From CAZAYY01 sp964489525 (lineage in GTDB: Bacteria > Chloroflexota > Anaerolineae > Anaerolineales > JABWBV01): 64,000 nt of DNA. Below the pieces are notes generated by a model. It was not told the DNA's origin and ran no database searches. It saw nothing but the letters and a program-made list of their open reading frames with translations. The translations under genes and the position numbers were made by a program. The stretch is from the NCBI GenBank assembly GCA_964489525.1, contig CAZAYY010000019.1:1-64000 (forward strand), in the 5' to 3' direction. Shown piece by piece: positions 31,951 through 38,483 of this stretch. The first letter of the stretch is position 1. The number at the start of each line of letters is the position of its first letter.

Positions 31951-32594
31951 AAAACATTCTTGTTGTAGACGATCACTCTCTCTTTCGCGATGGCATCATC
32001 AGCCTTTTAGAAGCATCAGGGTTTCATGTGGTTGGGCAAGCGGGCAATGGCCGAGATGCGCTTGAAGTCATTGCAGCCACCTCACCTGATATTGTGTTGA
32101 TGGACATTCTGATGCCAGAAATGGATGGCATTACCGCCCTGGGTGAGGTTAAGAAGCGCCACCCGCAAACCAAAGTGGTCATCCTGACGGTGTCGGATGA
32201 TGATGAAAACTTGTATGAAGCCATTCGCTGTGGTGCAGATGGATACCTGCATAAAAACCTGGATTCTACCCAATTTATTGAACTACTTCAGGGTTTAGGA
32301 AAAGGGGAGGCCGCGGTTACCCGCAAGACTGCTGCCCGGATCATGCAGGGTTTTTCTCAAAAAGCGCAGGCCCCAGCGGCACCTACCAATACGCTTACAT
32401 TGCGAGAAATTGATTTGCTCAGTATGGTTGCCGATGGCGAATCGAACAAAGCTATTGCCCAACATTTGGACCTGAGCGAAAATACCATTAAATATCACAT
32501 GCGCAATATCATGCAAAAATTGGGTGCGCAAAACCGCACAGAAGCGGTGATGGCCGCCCTGCGCGCTGGTTTGATTCGGTCCAAATCTTCGTAA
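31947..32594 (+). CDS. NarL/FixJ-type response regulator
   Basis: A 215-residue transcription regulator paired with the haem kinase. The receiver domain (about 1-120) has the acidic pocket VVDDH, phosphorylated Asp53 in LMDILMPEMDG, and the conserved Thr (ILTVSDDDENLY) and Lys (YLHKNL). The LuxR-type HTH (about 150-210) reads LTLREIDLLSMVADGESNKA, then IAQHLDLSENTIKYHMRNI. It starts inside the kinase gene (ATGA overlap). Targets unknown; control of the upstream LCP genes is possible from shared operon membership. Its 3' end lies 3 bp from the convergent zinc-ribbon gene. Confidence 0.95.
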   Translation: MKNILVVDDHSLFRDGIISLLEASGFHVVGQAGNGRDALEVIAATSPDIVLMDILMPEMDGITALGEVKKRHPQTKVVILTVSDDDENLYEAIRCGADGYLHKNLDSTQFIELLQGLGKGEAAVTRKTAARIMQGFSQKAQAPAAPTNTLTLREIDLLSMVADGESNKAIAQHLDLSENTIKYHMRNIMQKLGAQNRTEAVMAALRAGLIRSKSS

Positions 32595-32597
32595 AAA

Positions 32598-33524
32598 TCA
32601 GGATTTGCGCAGCTTGGCCCCGCAGGACCGGCAAAACCGATCGTTGCCTCCGGCGCGCTTGCCGCAGTTGTGGCAATAGACTGCGGCTTCACTGCGTTCA
32701 TATTCCAACTCGGGGTCAACCATTTTGCGGCGCTGGACTTTGGGTTCTGGCTGAGGTTGTTGTCCAGATTTCCAATACCAGTAAATTCCGCTCAGGATAA
32801 TTCCCAGGCCAAGGATGCCGATGCCCCAGGGGATGTATTCGGAGATGGTGTCTACCGTGGCGGGGGCGGTGGCAATTGGGCCGCCGGGTACAACCGCCAG
32901 CCGTTCTGCTGTAAGGGTGTTGTCGGGTTTTTCGTATTGGATGGAAAGGTTAAACGATTCGCCAGCCTCCACGGCCCCGATTTCGGCCGCGTTATACACC
33001 AGTCCATTTTGGTCTTCGTTAACCGAGGTAAGCCGGGGGGAGGTGGACATGTTGTATGAGCCTAAGGGCTGTTGGACGGATATTCGCAGGCTGTCTACGC
33101 CATAATCAGCAGGCCACTGGTAATCGTAGCTGCGCAGGGTGCTGTTTGTGGGAATTTCCTGGTAAAACTCAAGCCAAATGCCTGGCAGGGCGCTGGTAAA
33201 GGTGATGTATGCCCATTCCCCCCGGATTTCTCGGGTGTGGGCTGCGGTGATTAAAGTGCCATCCATTTGCTGGATGGCTACGGCGTTGGGTTCGCCGGCT
33301 GCCGTTGGGATGCGCAGGGTGATTTCTGCAGGAAGCTGCACCGATGAAGCCAGGCTGGCGGTGTAAATCACCAACATGCCGGGTTGGTCATATTCGGGCC
33401 ACAATTCCACCTGAACGCGTGAGAAGCGAATGGGTCCTTGGGCAGCGGCAGAGGTTGGAAGCAATAAGCCAACCAGCACCAACAACAGACTGGCGGCGGT
33501 GAGTGATCTGGCGAGAAACTTCAT
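32598..33524 (-). CDS. Exported domain, membrane helix and cytoplasmic zinc ribbon protein
   Basis: A 308-residue protein of unknown function. A signal peptide (MKFLARSLTAASLLLVLVG, cut near AAAQ) leads to an extracytoplasmic beta-rich region of about 200 residues, then one membrane helix (IPWGIGILGLGIILSGIYWYW, about 227-247), and a cytoplasmic tail ending in a zinc ribbon, C-x2-C then C-x2-C (CHNC, CRSC). Double-psi or zinc-ribbon tails are common in regulatory or scaffolding proteins. The start at 33524 is chosen because the signal peptide begins there; the frame is open 28 codons further. It is convergent with the response regulator (3-bp gap), hence probably unrelated. Confidence 0.8.
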   Translation of the reverse strand: MKFLARSLTAASLLLVLVGLLLPTSAAAQGPIRFSRVQVELWPEYDQPGMLVIYTASLASSVQLPAEITLRIPTAAGEPNAVAIQQMDGTLITAAHTREIRGEWAYITFTSALPGIWLEFYQEIPTNSTLRSYDYQWPADYGVDSLRISVQQPLGSYNMSTSPRLTSVNEDQNGLVYNAAEIGAVEAGESFNLSIQYEKPDNTLTAERLAVVPGGPIATAPATVDTISEYIPWGIGILGLGIILSGIYWYWKSGQQPQPEPKVQRRKMVDPELEYERSEAAVYCHNCGKRAGGNDRFCRSCGAKLRKS

Positions 33525-33674
33525 GGAAGTGTACTCCTGGTAATCCTGGTTTTTCCATTCCCCAGGGATCATGCAGCTGGGGGCTGGGATTTTTGTATAA
33601 TATACCACTTCCCCAGGTTGGTTGGTATATGTTGATGGGGAGCGCTCAAATGTTGTGATTTCATCTTGAATCTT

Positions 33675-34448
33675 TCAGCCCCCAATTGCAGCGCGCACCT
33701 GGCGGGCAAGTGCACCAAAGGCCGGGGTGTAGCGCAGGTCAAGGGTGCGCGGGCGGGGCAGGTTCACCGCTAAATCCAGGCGCAGGCTGCCCGGCTGTGG
33801 GCTGAGCACCAGAACCCGGTCGGCCAGGAAGAGGGCTTCGCTGATGGAATGCGTCACCATAATGACGGTTTTTTGGTGGGCCTGCCAGATGCGCAGCAGC
33901 TCTACCCCCATGCGCTCGCGGGTGAGGGCATCCAGGGAACCAAAAGGCTCGTCCAACAGCAGGAGGTCGGGTTCGTGAACCAGGGCCCGGGCGATGGCCA
34001 CCCGCATGGCCATTCCCCCAGAAAGGTCGCGGGGCAAGGTGTGTTCAAACCCGGTCAGCCCAACCAGGGCAGCCAGCGCGGCAGCTTTTTGACTGGCCTG
34101 CTGTGGCGATACCCCGGCGGTTTCGAGGGGCAGGGTGATATTTTGCAGCACCGTACGCCAGGGCATCAGGTTGGCGTTTTGAAAAACCATCCCAATCCGG
34201 CGGCGCGGCCCAGTGAGCGGCTGGTTTTCAAAAACCACCTCGCCCTGGCTGGATTGCAGCAGCCCGGCAAGAATGCGCAGCAAGGTGGATTTTCCGCAGC
34301 CCGATGGGCCCAAAATGCACACAAACTCTTGTGGAAAAACGGATAAACTCACATTTTCTAACACAGGCAGGATTTCCCCGCCATTCTTAAAGTGGTGGGA
34401 GATGCTGTGAGCAGATAGGATGGGTCTTTCCAGCGGCAGTTGGCTCAT
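33675..34448 (-). CDS. ABC transporter ATP-binding subunit, riboflavin uptake
   Basis: A 257-residue ATPase of the nitrate/taurine/NMT1 class. Walker A is GPSGCGKST, the Q-loop VFQNANLMPW, the signature LSGGMAMRVAIARAL and Walker B LLLLDEPFGSLD, then the switch His in VTHSISEA. It is the last gene of a three-gene operon with the binding protein and the permease, starting 14 bp after the binding-protein stop. The FMN riboswitch ahead of the operon indicates riboflavin as substrate, although ATPases of this class serve many other substrates. A longer start at 34475 would overlap the previous gene. Confidence 0.9.
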   Translation of the reverse strand: MSQLPLERPILSAHSISHHFKNGGEILPVLENVSLSVFPQEFVCILGPSGCGKSTLLRILAGLLQSSQGEVVFENQPLTGPRRRIGMVFQNANLMPWRTVLQNITLPLETAGVSPQQASQKAAALAALVGLTGFEHTLPRDLSGGMAMRVAIARALVHEPDLLLLDEPFGSLDALTRERMGVELLRIWQAHQKTVIMVTHSISEALFLADRVLVLSPQPGSLRLDLAVNLPRPRTLDLRYTPAFGALARQVRAAIGG

Positions 34449-34461
34449 GGGGGATGCAAGA

Positions 34462-35439
34462 TTATGGGAGAACAAACTGATTGGTGTAGGCTTTTTCCAG
34501 GTCCAGCGGTGTGGTCAGCAGGCCCATATCGAGCAGTGTGGCCTGCATGTTTACCCAGGCTTCAGGGTCGGTGTGGCCCGGCTGGCTGAACTGCCAAAAT
34601 TTGATCGATTCGGCCAGCACCTGTTTTTGCACCGCTTCATCGGCGTCTGCCAGGTTTTCAACATATTTTTTGGAGATCTCATAAGCTTCATCCGGGTTGG
34701 CAAGGGTATCTGCAATTCCGCGTAGAAATGCACGGGCCATACCCTGGACGAGTTCGGGCTGGGAGGCAATGGCTGCCTCGTTAGTTATGAGACCGTTCGC
34801 AGCCAGGTGGGCATAGTCGGCTACCCGGAACACGGTTACCGGGTAGCCCCTGGCTTCCATTTGAATGGGTTCGTTGGCGGCATACCCTACCACCACGGGC
34901 ACCTGGCCTGTGGCAAGCGCTTCAACCTGGTTGAAGCCGATAGACTCCAGGCGCACATCGCTCTCTTGTAAACCACCTGCGTTCAGCAGCGCCCTCAAGC
35001 CGATATACGAAGCGCCAAACAGCCCTGGCAGGCCAATTTGTTGGCCTTGCAGGTCATCCAGAGATTGCAGGCCGCTCTCGCTGCGAGAAACCAGAACAAC
35101 GGGAAAATCGTTAAACCAGGCCATGACATACACCACAGGCAGCCCCTGAGCGCGTGCCAGCAGCACCTGTTCACCCGAAGCCAGGGAAAATGGAATCTGG
35201 CCTGCCCCAACCAGCGCAACACCGTCGGTTTCAAAGCTGTAATCAAAGGTCACTTCCAGCCCGGCTTCGGCAAAATAGCCCTTTTCAGCGGCTACGTACA
35301 GGGGGGCATATTGGACATTGGGAATATACCCCATGGGCAGCCGGATGGGCAGCAGCGGCGCATCGGTTGCCGTGGGCCTGGGTTGGCAGGCAGCCAGCCC
35401 AGCCAACAAAAGCAGCACAATCCAAAGTTTTTTGATCAT
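34462..35439 (-). CDS. ribY: Riboflavin-binding lipoprotein, RibY-like (NMT1/THI5 family)
   Basis: A 325-residue solute-binding lipoprotein. The signal peptide ends LLLLAGLAACQ, giving a lipidated Cys. The NMT1/THI5-type domain follows: MGYIPNVQYAPLYVAAEKGYF, then GVALVGAGQIPFSLASGEQVLLARAQGLPV and LPGLFGASYIGLRALL. Homologous proteins bind thiamine precursors, but the operon carries an FMN riboswitch, so riboflavin is the more likely ligand, as shown for RibY of Chloroflexus. It lies 16 bp after the permease gene. It could in principle bind a related pyrimidine; the riboswitch is the main argument. Confidence 0.85.
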   Translation of the reverse strand: MIKKLWIVLLLLAGLAACQPRPTATDAPLLPIRLPMGYIPNVQYAPLYVAAEKGYFAEAGLEVTFDYSFETDGVALVGAGQIPFSLASGEQVLLARAQGLPVVYVMAWFNDFPVVLVSRSESGLQSLDDLQGQQIGLPGLFGASYIGLRALLNAGGLQESDVRLESIGFNQVEALATGQVPVVVGYAANEPIQMEARGYPVTVFRVADYAHLAANGLITNEAAIASQPELVQGMARAFLRGIADTLANPDEAYEISKKYVENLADADEAVQKQVLAESIKFWQFSQPGHTDPEAWVNMQATLLDMGLLTTPLDLEKAYTNQFVLP

Positions 35440-35455
35440 TTCATCACCTCTACTT

Positions 35456-36268
35456 TTATTTTTGCCAGGCGAGGAACCTGGCTTCTAACCCGAGAACCAG
35501 GCCATACAGTACCAACGCCATGATCACAAGGCTGATGACGCCCACGAAAACCAGGGCGGTGTCGTACTGGCCGCGCGCCACGTTAATTAAAAACCCCAGG
35601 CCGCGGTCGGCACCAACAAACTCGCCCACCACAGCGCCAATTACGGAAAGGGTGGCACCGACTCGCAAGCCTCCTAGCAGCACAGGCAGTGCGGCAGGAA
35701 GTTCTAGCCATCGAAACGTTTGCCAGCGGGTGGCTTCCAGGGAGCGCATCAGGTCGTGCAAATCGGCAGGCACAGAGCGCAGCCCAACCACAGTGTTAAC
35801 CAGGACCGGGAAGAAGACAATCAGCGCGCAGATCAACACCTTCGAAAACAACCCCGACCCAAACCAGATAATCAGCAAAGGCGCAATGGCTACCACAGGG
35901 ACCGATTGGCTGGCAATGATATAAGGGGAGAGGGCTTTTTCAAGCCGGTGCGATTTTGCCAGGCTGTAGCCCAACACCACCGCAACCCCCACCCCCAATC
36001 CCAGGCCTAGCAAAACTTCTTGCAGTGTGACAGCCGCATGGTAAAGCAGCTGTCCGTTTGCCAGGCTGGTGACCGCCCTTTGCCAGACCAGGCCGGGTGG
36101 AGGGAGAATAAACACCGGCAAATCCGCCAGGCGGGTGAAACCCTCCCACAACGCCACCGCCACGACCAACGAAGCCAGAAGCAATCCTGCCTGGCGCAGT
36201 CGCCTGGCCAGGATTGCCGGAGCGGCTGGCTTTTGGGGGCTTAATTGTGGGGGCTGCTTCATGTCCAT
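35456..36268 (-). CDS. ribX: Riboflavin ABC transporter permease, RibX-like
   Basis: A 270-residue membrane permease of the BPD_transp_1 type with about six helices. After a short basic N-terminus (MDMKQPPQLSPQ), helix 1 is LLLASLVVAVALWEGF. The EAA loop that docks on the ATPase reads LMRSLEATRWQTFRWLELPAALP. First gene of the riboflavin operon, 137 nt behind an FMN riboswitch. The ATG at 36268 (or the ATG at 36262) is the start; the open frame runs upstream through the riboswitch and is not real coding. No clear Shine-Dalgarno sequence is seen next to the start, which could be part of riboswitch control. Confidence 0.88.
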   Translation of the reverse strand: MDMKQPPQLSPQKPAAPAILARRLRQAGLLLASLVVAVALWEGFTRLADLPVFILPPPGLVWQRAVTSLANGQLLYHAAVTLQEVLLGLGLGVGVAVVLGYSLAKSHRLEKALSPYIIASQSVPVVAIAPLLIIWFGSGLFSKVLICALIVFFPVLVNTVVGLRSVPADLHDLMRSLEATRWQTFRWLELPAALPVLLGGLRVGATLSVIGAVVGEFVGADRGLGFLINVARGQYDTALVFVGVISLVIMALVLYGLVLGLEARFLAWQK

Positions 36269-36280
36269 TACACGGGTTGG

Positions 36281-36310
36281 TAAACAAAACACCCCGCTGC
36301 AAGTGGGTGT
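36281..36310 (-). terminator. Terminator hairpin in the riboswitch expression platform
   Basis: On the minus strand ACACCC, a short loop, GGGTGT and then TTTTGTTT, located between the FMN aptamer and ribX. The position suggests control by transcription termination when FMN is bound. Confidence 0.6.
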
Positions 36311-36404
36311 ACCAATGCTTCGGGGTGGGATGGATGGCATTCCAAAAACGCCGTGCATGCCCTGCCAATGGGCAGCGCGATGCACAGGCTGTGTTGATCC
36401 ATTA

Positions 36405-36539
36405 CCTTCTTTCATCCGGACTGTACCGTCGGCCCCGGAATTACACCGGGTCGTGCGGCGTGGCCGCTCGTGGGCTTTGGGCTTGCACCCATTTACCACC
36501 GGTCGGGAATTGCGCGGTGCGCTCACCCTGCCCCGAAGG
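36405..36539 (-). promoter_or_regulatory. FMN riboswitch (RFN element)
   Basis: On the minus strand the element begins CCTTCGGGGCAGGGTGAGC and contains AATTCCCGACCGG, GCAAGCCCA, GGTGTAATTCCGG, GCCGACGGTACAGTCCGGAT and closes GAAAGAAGG, which pairs with the opening CCTTC. These are the conserved junction elements of the FMN aptamer. The length (135 nt) is usual. It controls ribX-ribY-ATPase: when FMN is plentiful the aptamer folds and import genes are shut off. Confidence 0.95.
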
Positions 36540-36626
36540 CGATTTGTTGATTTCTTCACAATTATACCCCGGTTTTCAATTCAATGAACCATGGGGTTGA
36601 AATCTGAAGTCCTGGTCAAAGAGAGG

Positions 36627-36897
36627 GCACGGTTGAAACGATGACTACAAGGGGAGGGGCATTCAAGCCCGGGGGGCTGTAATGATTATTGGGAATACCC
36701 GGCGATTTTCCGAAGCCCGGAGGGCTGGCATGATGGATGAGGCTTGTTTTGGGAAATGTGGCTGGATAATGCCATGCCTACGGCATTGGTAAGCAAGCTG
36801 CACCCCTTCCTATAAACATGCCGCCCCAGCGGGGCGGAAGCAAGGTTAACGCCGCGGCTACAGGTGGCGGGACACGGTTGAAACCGTGACTACCTGG
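36627..36897. repeat. Intergenic array of short palindromes, repeat family A, block 2
   Basis: The same order of units as in 4947-5190: GGTTGAAACGATGACTACA first (36631-36649), AGCCCGGGGGGCT, AGCCCGGAGGGCTGGCATGA, GGCTGGATAATGCCATGCC, a GC-rich unit, and GGTTGAAACCGTGACTAC last (36877-36894). The two blocks differ by many substitutions and in length (244 and 271 bp) yet keep the unit order, so each is a copy of one composite element. The stretch 36540-36994 contains no gene; it ends with a TATAAT at 36940-36945. Confidence 0.75.
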
Positions 36898-36939
36898 GGA
36901 GGAAGCAATCATGCCTGTGGGTTGGAGGAGGACTACTGG

Positions 36940-36945
36940 TATAAT
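36940..36945 (+). promoter_or_regulatory. TATAAT box upstream of the ComB-like gene
   Basis: Perfect TATAAT about 50 nt before the ATG at 36995, which has a GAGGT site. It comes soon after the repeat block, the same arrangement as at 5211. No good -35 hexamer. Confidence 0.45.
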
Positions 36946-36994
36946 CTTTTTTTGCTCAAACCCGGATGAACACGCTGCCCCCCACGAGGTTACC

Positions 36995-37681
36995 ATGCGC
37001 TTTTACCATACCAACCTGGATACCTGCACCACTGCCACCGGGTTGGTGGTTGCTATTGATGTGATTCGGGCCTTCACGATGGCTGCTTTTGCATTTGACG
37101 CAGGCGCTGCTCTAATTTACCTGGTGGGAAGTATAGAAGACGCCTGGGAAGCCAAAAAGCGCCTCCCTGACGCCCTGATGATGGGTGAAGTGGGCGGCAG
37201 GATCATCCCAGGTTTCGATTATGGCAACTCCCCCAGTGCAATTTTGGGAAAAGACCTGGGCGGCCGGCGGGTGATTCAGCGCACCGGGGCTGGAACCCAG
37301 GGCATTGTGCGCAGCGGCAGGGCAGATGTGCTGCTGGCGGCCAGTTTTGTATGCGCCAGTGCCACCGTTCGCTATATCCAATCGCTGGCCCCAGACCAGG
37401 TTACTTTTGTGATTACCGGATATGGTCCGGATGGGCGGGGCGATGAAGACCAGGCCCTGGCCGACTACCTGGAGGCTCACTTTTCAGGTTTGCGCCCGGA
37501 TTCTGCTCCCTACCTGGAGCGTGTGCGAGCCTCACGCGATGCCAGCTACCTGCTTGCATTAAATGACGCCGATATGCCTTTCGGAGATTTGGCCTTGTGT
37601 GTGGATCTCGATCGCTTTCCATTTGCCATGCGTGTCGAACGCCAGGATGGGTTGTTTGTTATGAAAGCGGTTTTTTCATAA
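36995..37681 (+). CDS. 2-phosphosulfolactate phosphatase family protein (ComB-like)
   Basis: A 228-residue protein with the ComB fold. Conserved elements: VVAIDVIRAFTMAAFAFDAGA, GEVGGRIIPGFDYGNSP with its acidic and Asn residues, RRVIQRTGAGTQGIVRSG, and SFVCASATVRYIQSL. In coenzyme M synthesis ComB removes phosphate from phosphosulfolactate, but bacteria without coenzyme M carry family members of unsettled function. No other coenzyme M or sulfolactate gene is here, so the exact substrate is open. The ATG has GAGGT 6 nt upstream. Its last 23 bp overlap the convergent GNAT gene. Confidence 0.85.
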   Translation: MRFYHTNLDTCTTATGLVVAIDVIRAFTMAAFAFDAGAALIYLVGSIEDAWEAKKRLPDALMMGEVGGRIIPGFDYGNSPSAILGKDLGGRRVIQRTGAGTQGIVRSGRADVLLAASFVCASATVRYIQSLAPDQVTFVITGYGPDGRGDEDQALADYLEAHFSGLRPDSAPYLERVRASRDASYLLALNDADMPFGDLALCVDLDRFPFAMRVERQDGLFVMKAVFS

Positions 37682-38216
37682 AAAAGGCGATTTCTCCATC
37701 CGGGTAATCCTGGTTGGAATAATACGAAAGGTCCAGCCCGTGCAGGCTGAAGCCCATTTTTTGGTAAAAAGCAATGGCCGGGGCGTTGGTATTTTGGGTT
37801 TCACACACCAATACTCGCAGGTCGTTACCCCGGGCTTTTTGCTCCACCGCCGCCAACAGCCGGCCACCCACCCCGTGGCCGCGCACGGCTTCCGCAACAT
37901 GCAGTTCCCAGATCCACAGGCTGCGATTCCACAGGCGCGGTTCGGCCAGTGCCAGCCCCACACACTCGCCGTGTTGGTATGCGCCAAATGAAAAGCCCTG
38001 GGCTGGAAGCTGCTGGTATAAGCCCAAAAGATCTTCGTCGGGTAACTCCCAGTGCTTGATGTAGGGCTGTGAAAGGGACATTTTCCGGATGCGAAACCCC
38101 ATCCCTTCGCTGGATTCGCTTTTATCTACCTCGTACCTGGCATTGGATACATATCCGATTACCAGGTGTTCGATATCTGTCAGGGTTAATGATTGAAGGG
38201 GCAAAACTTCGATCAT
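37659..38216 (-). CDS. GNAT acetyltransferase, streptothricin-acetyltransferase-like
   Basis: A 185-residue acetyl-CoA-dependent transferase. The core is LWIWELHVAEAVRGHGVGGRLL, containing the RGHGVG acetyl-CoA loop, then LRVLVCETQNTNAPAIAFYQ. The final segment GLDLSYYSNQDYPDGEIAFF is very like that of streptothricin acetyltransferases (SatA/Sat4), in which the LETQ and N-x-x-A-x-x-F-Y pattern is typical. Antibiotic inactivation is possible, but such housekeeping-like homologues are widespread and the substrate cannot be read from sequence. The ATG follows AAGGAG by 7 nt. Convergent overlap of 23 bp with the ComB-like gene. Confidence 0.85.
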   Translation of the reverse strand: MIEVLPLQSLTLTDIEHLVIGYVSNARYEVDKSESSEGMGFRIRKMSLSQPYIKHWELPDEDLLGLYQQLPAQGFSFGAYQHGECVGLALAEPRLWNRSLWIWELHVAEAVRGHGVGGRLLAAVEQKARGNDLRVLVCETQNTNAPAIAFYQKMGFSLHGLDLSYYSNQDYPDGEIAFFMKKPLS

Positions 38217-38419
38217 ACCATCTCCTTGTTGCGAATTTGTTGCGTTCGTAACCCATTATACTTGACGGTGTTTATACCCACACGAGAAATCGTGGCAAAG
38301 AGCACAGCCGCCTCAATCGTTCCTACTGCCATAGACGGTGACCGCAGGAACTGAGAATCCATCTCTGCGTTTTACCCTCAGGGAGACATTTTGAATGCTC
38401 CTCTTTTGATTATTCGGAT

Positions 38420-38425
38420 TATAAT
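38420..38425 (+). promoter_or_regulatory. TATAAT box upstream of the acylase gene
   Basis: TATAAT about 58 nt before the acylase ATG. The gap 38217-38483 shows no gene and no riboswitch I recognise. Confidence 0.4.
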
Positions 38426-38483
38426 GGCCCCCACTTCTGCGATTGTCTCATCATTCCAATCTCATCTTTAAGGAGTGTATCCT

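Noticed and set aside
34462..35439. NMT1/THI5-type binding protein as a thiamine-precursor transporter
   Set aside because: The leader holds an FMN aptamer and no TPP motif (CTGAGA plus ACCTGA), so riboflavin is preferred.
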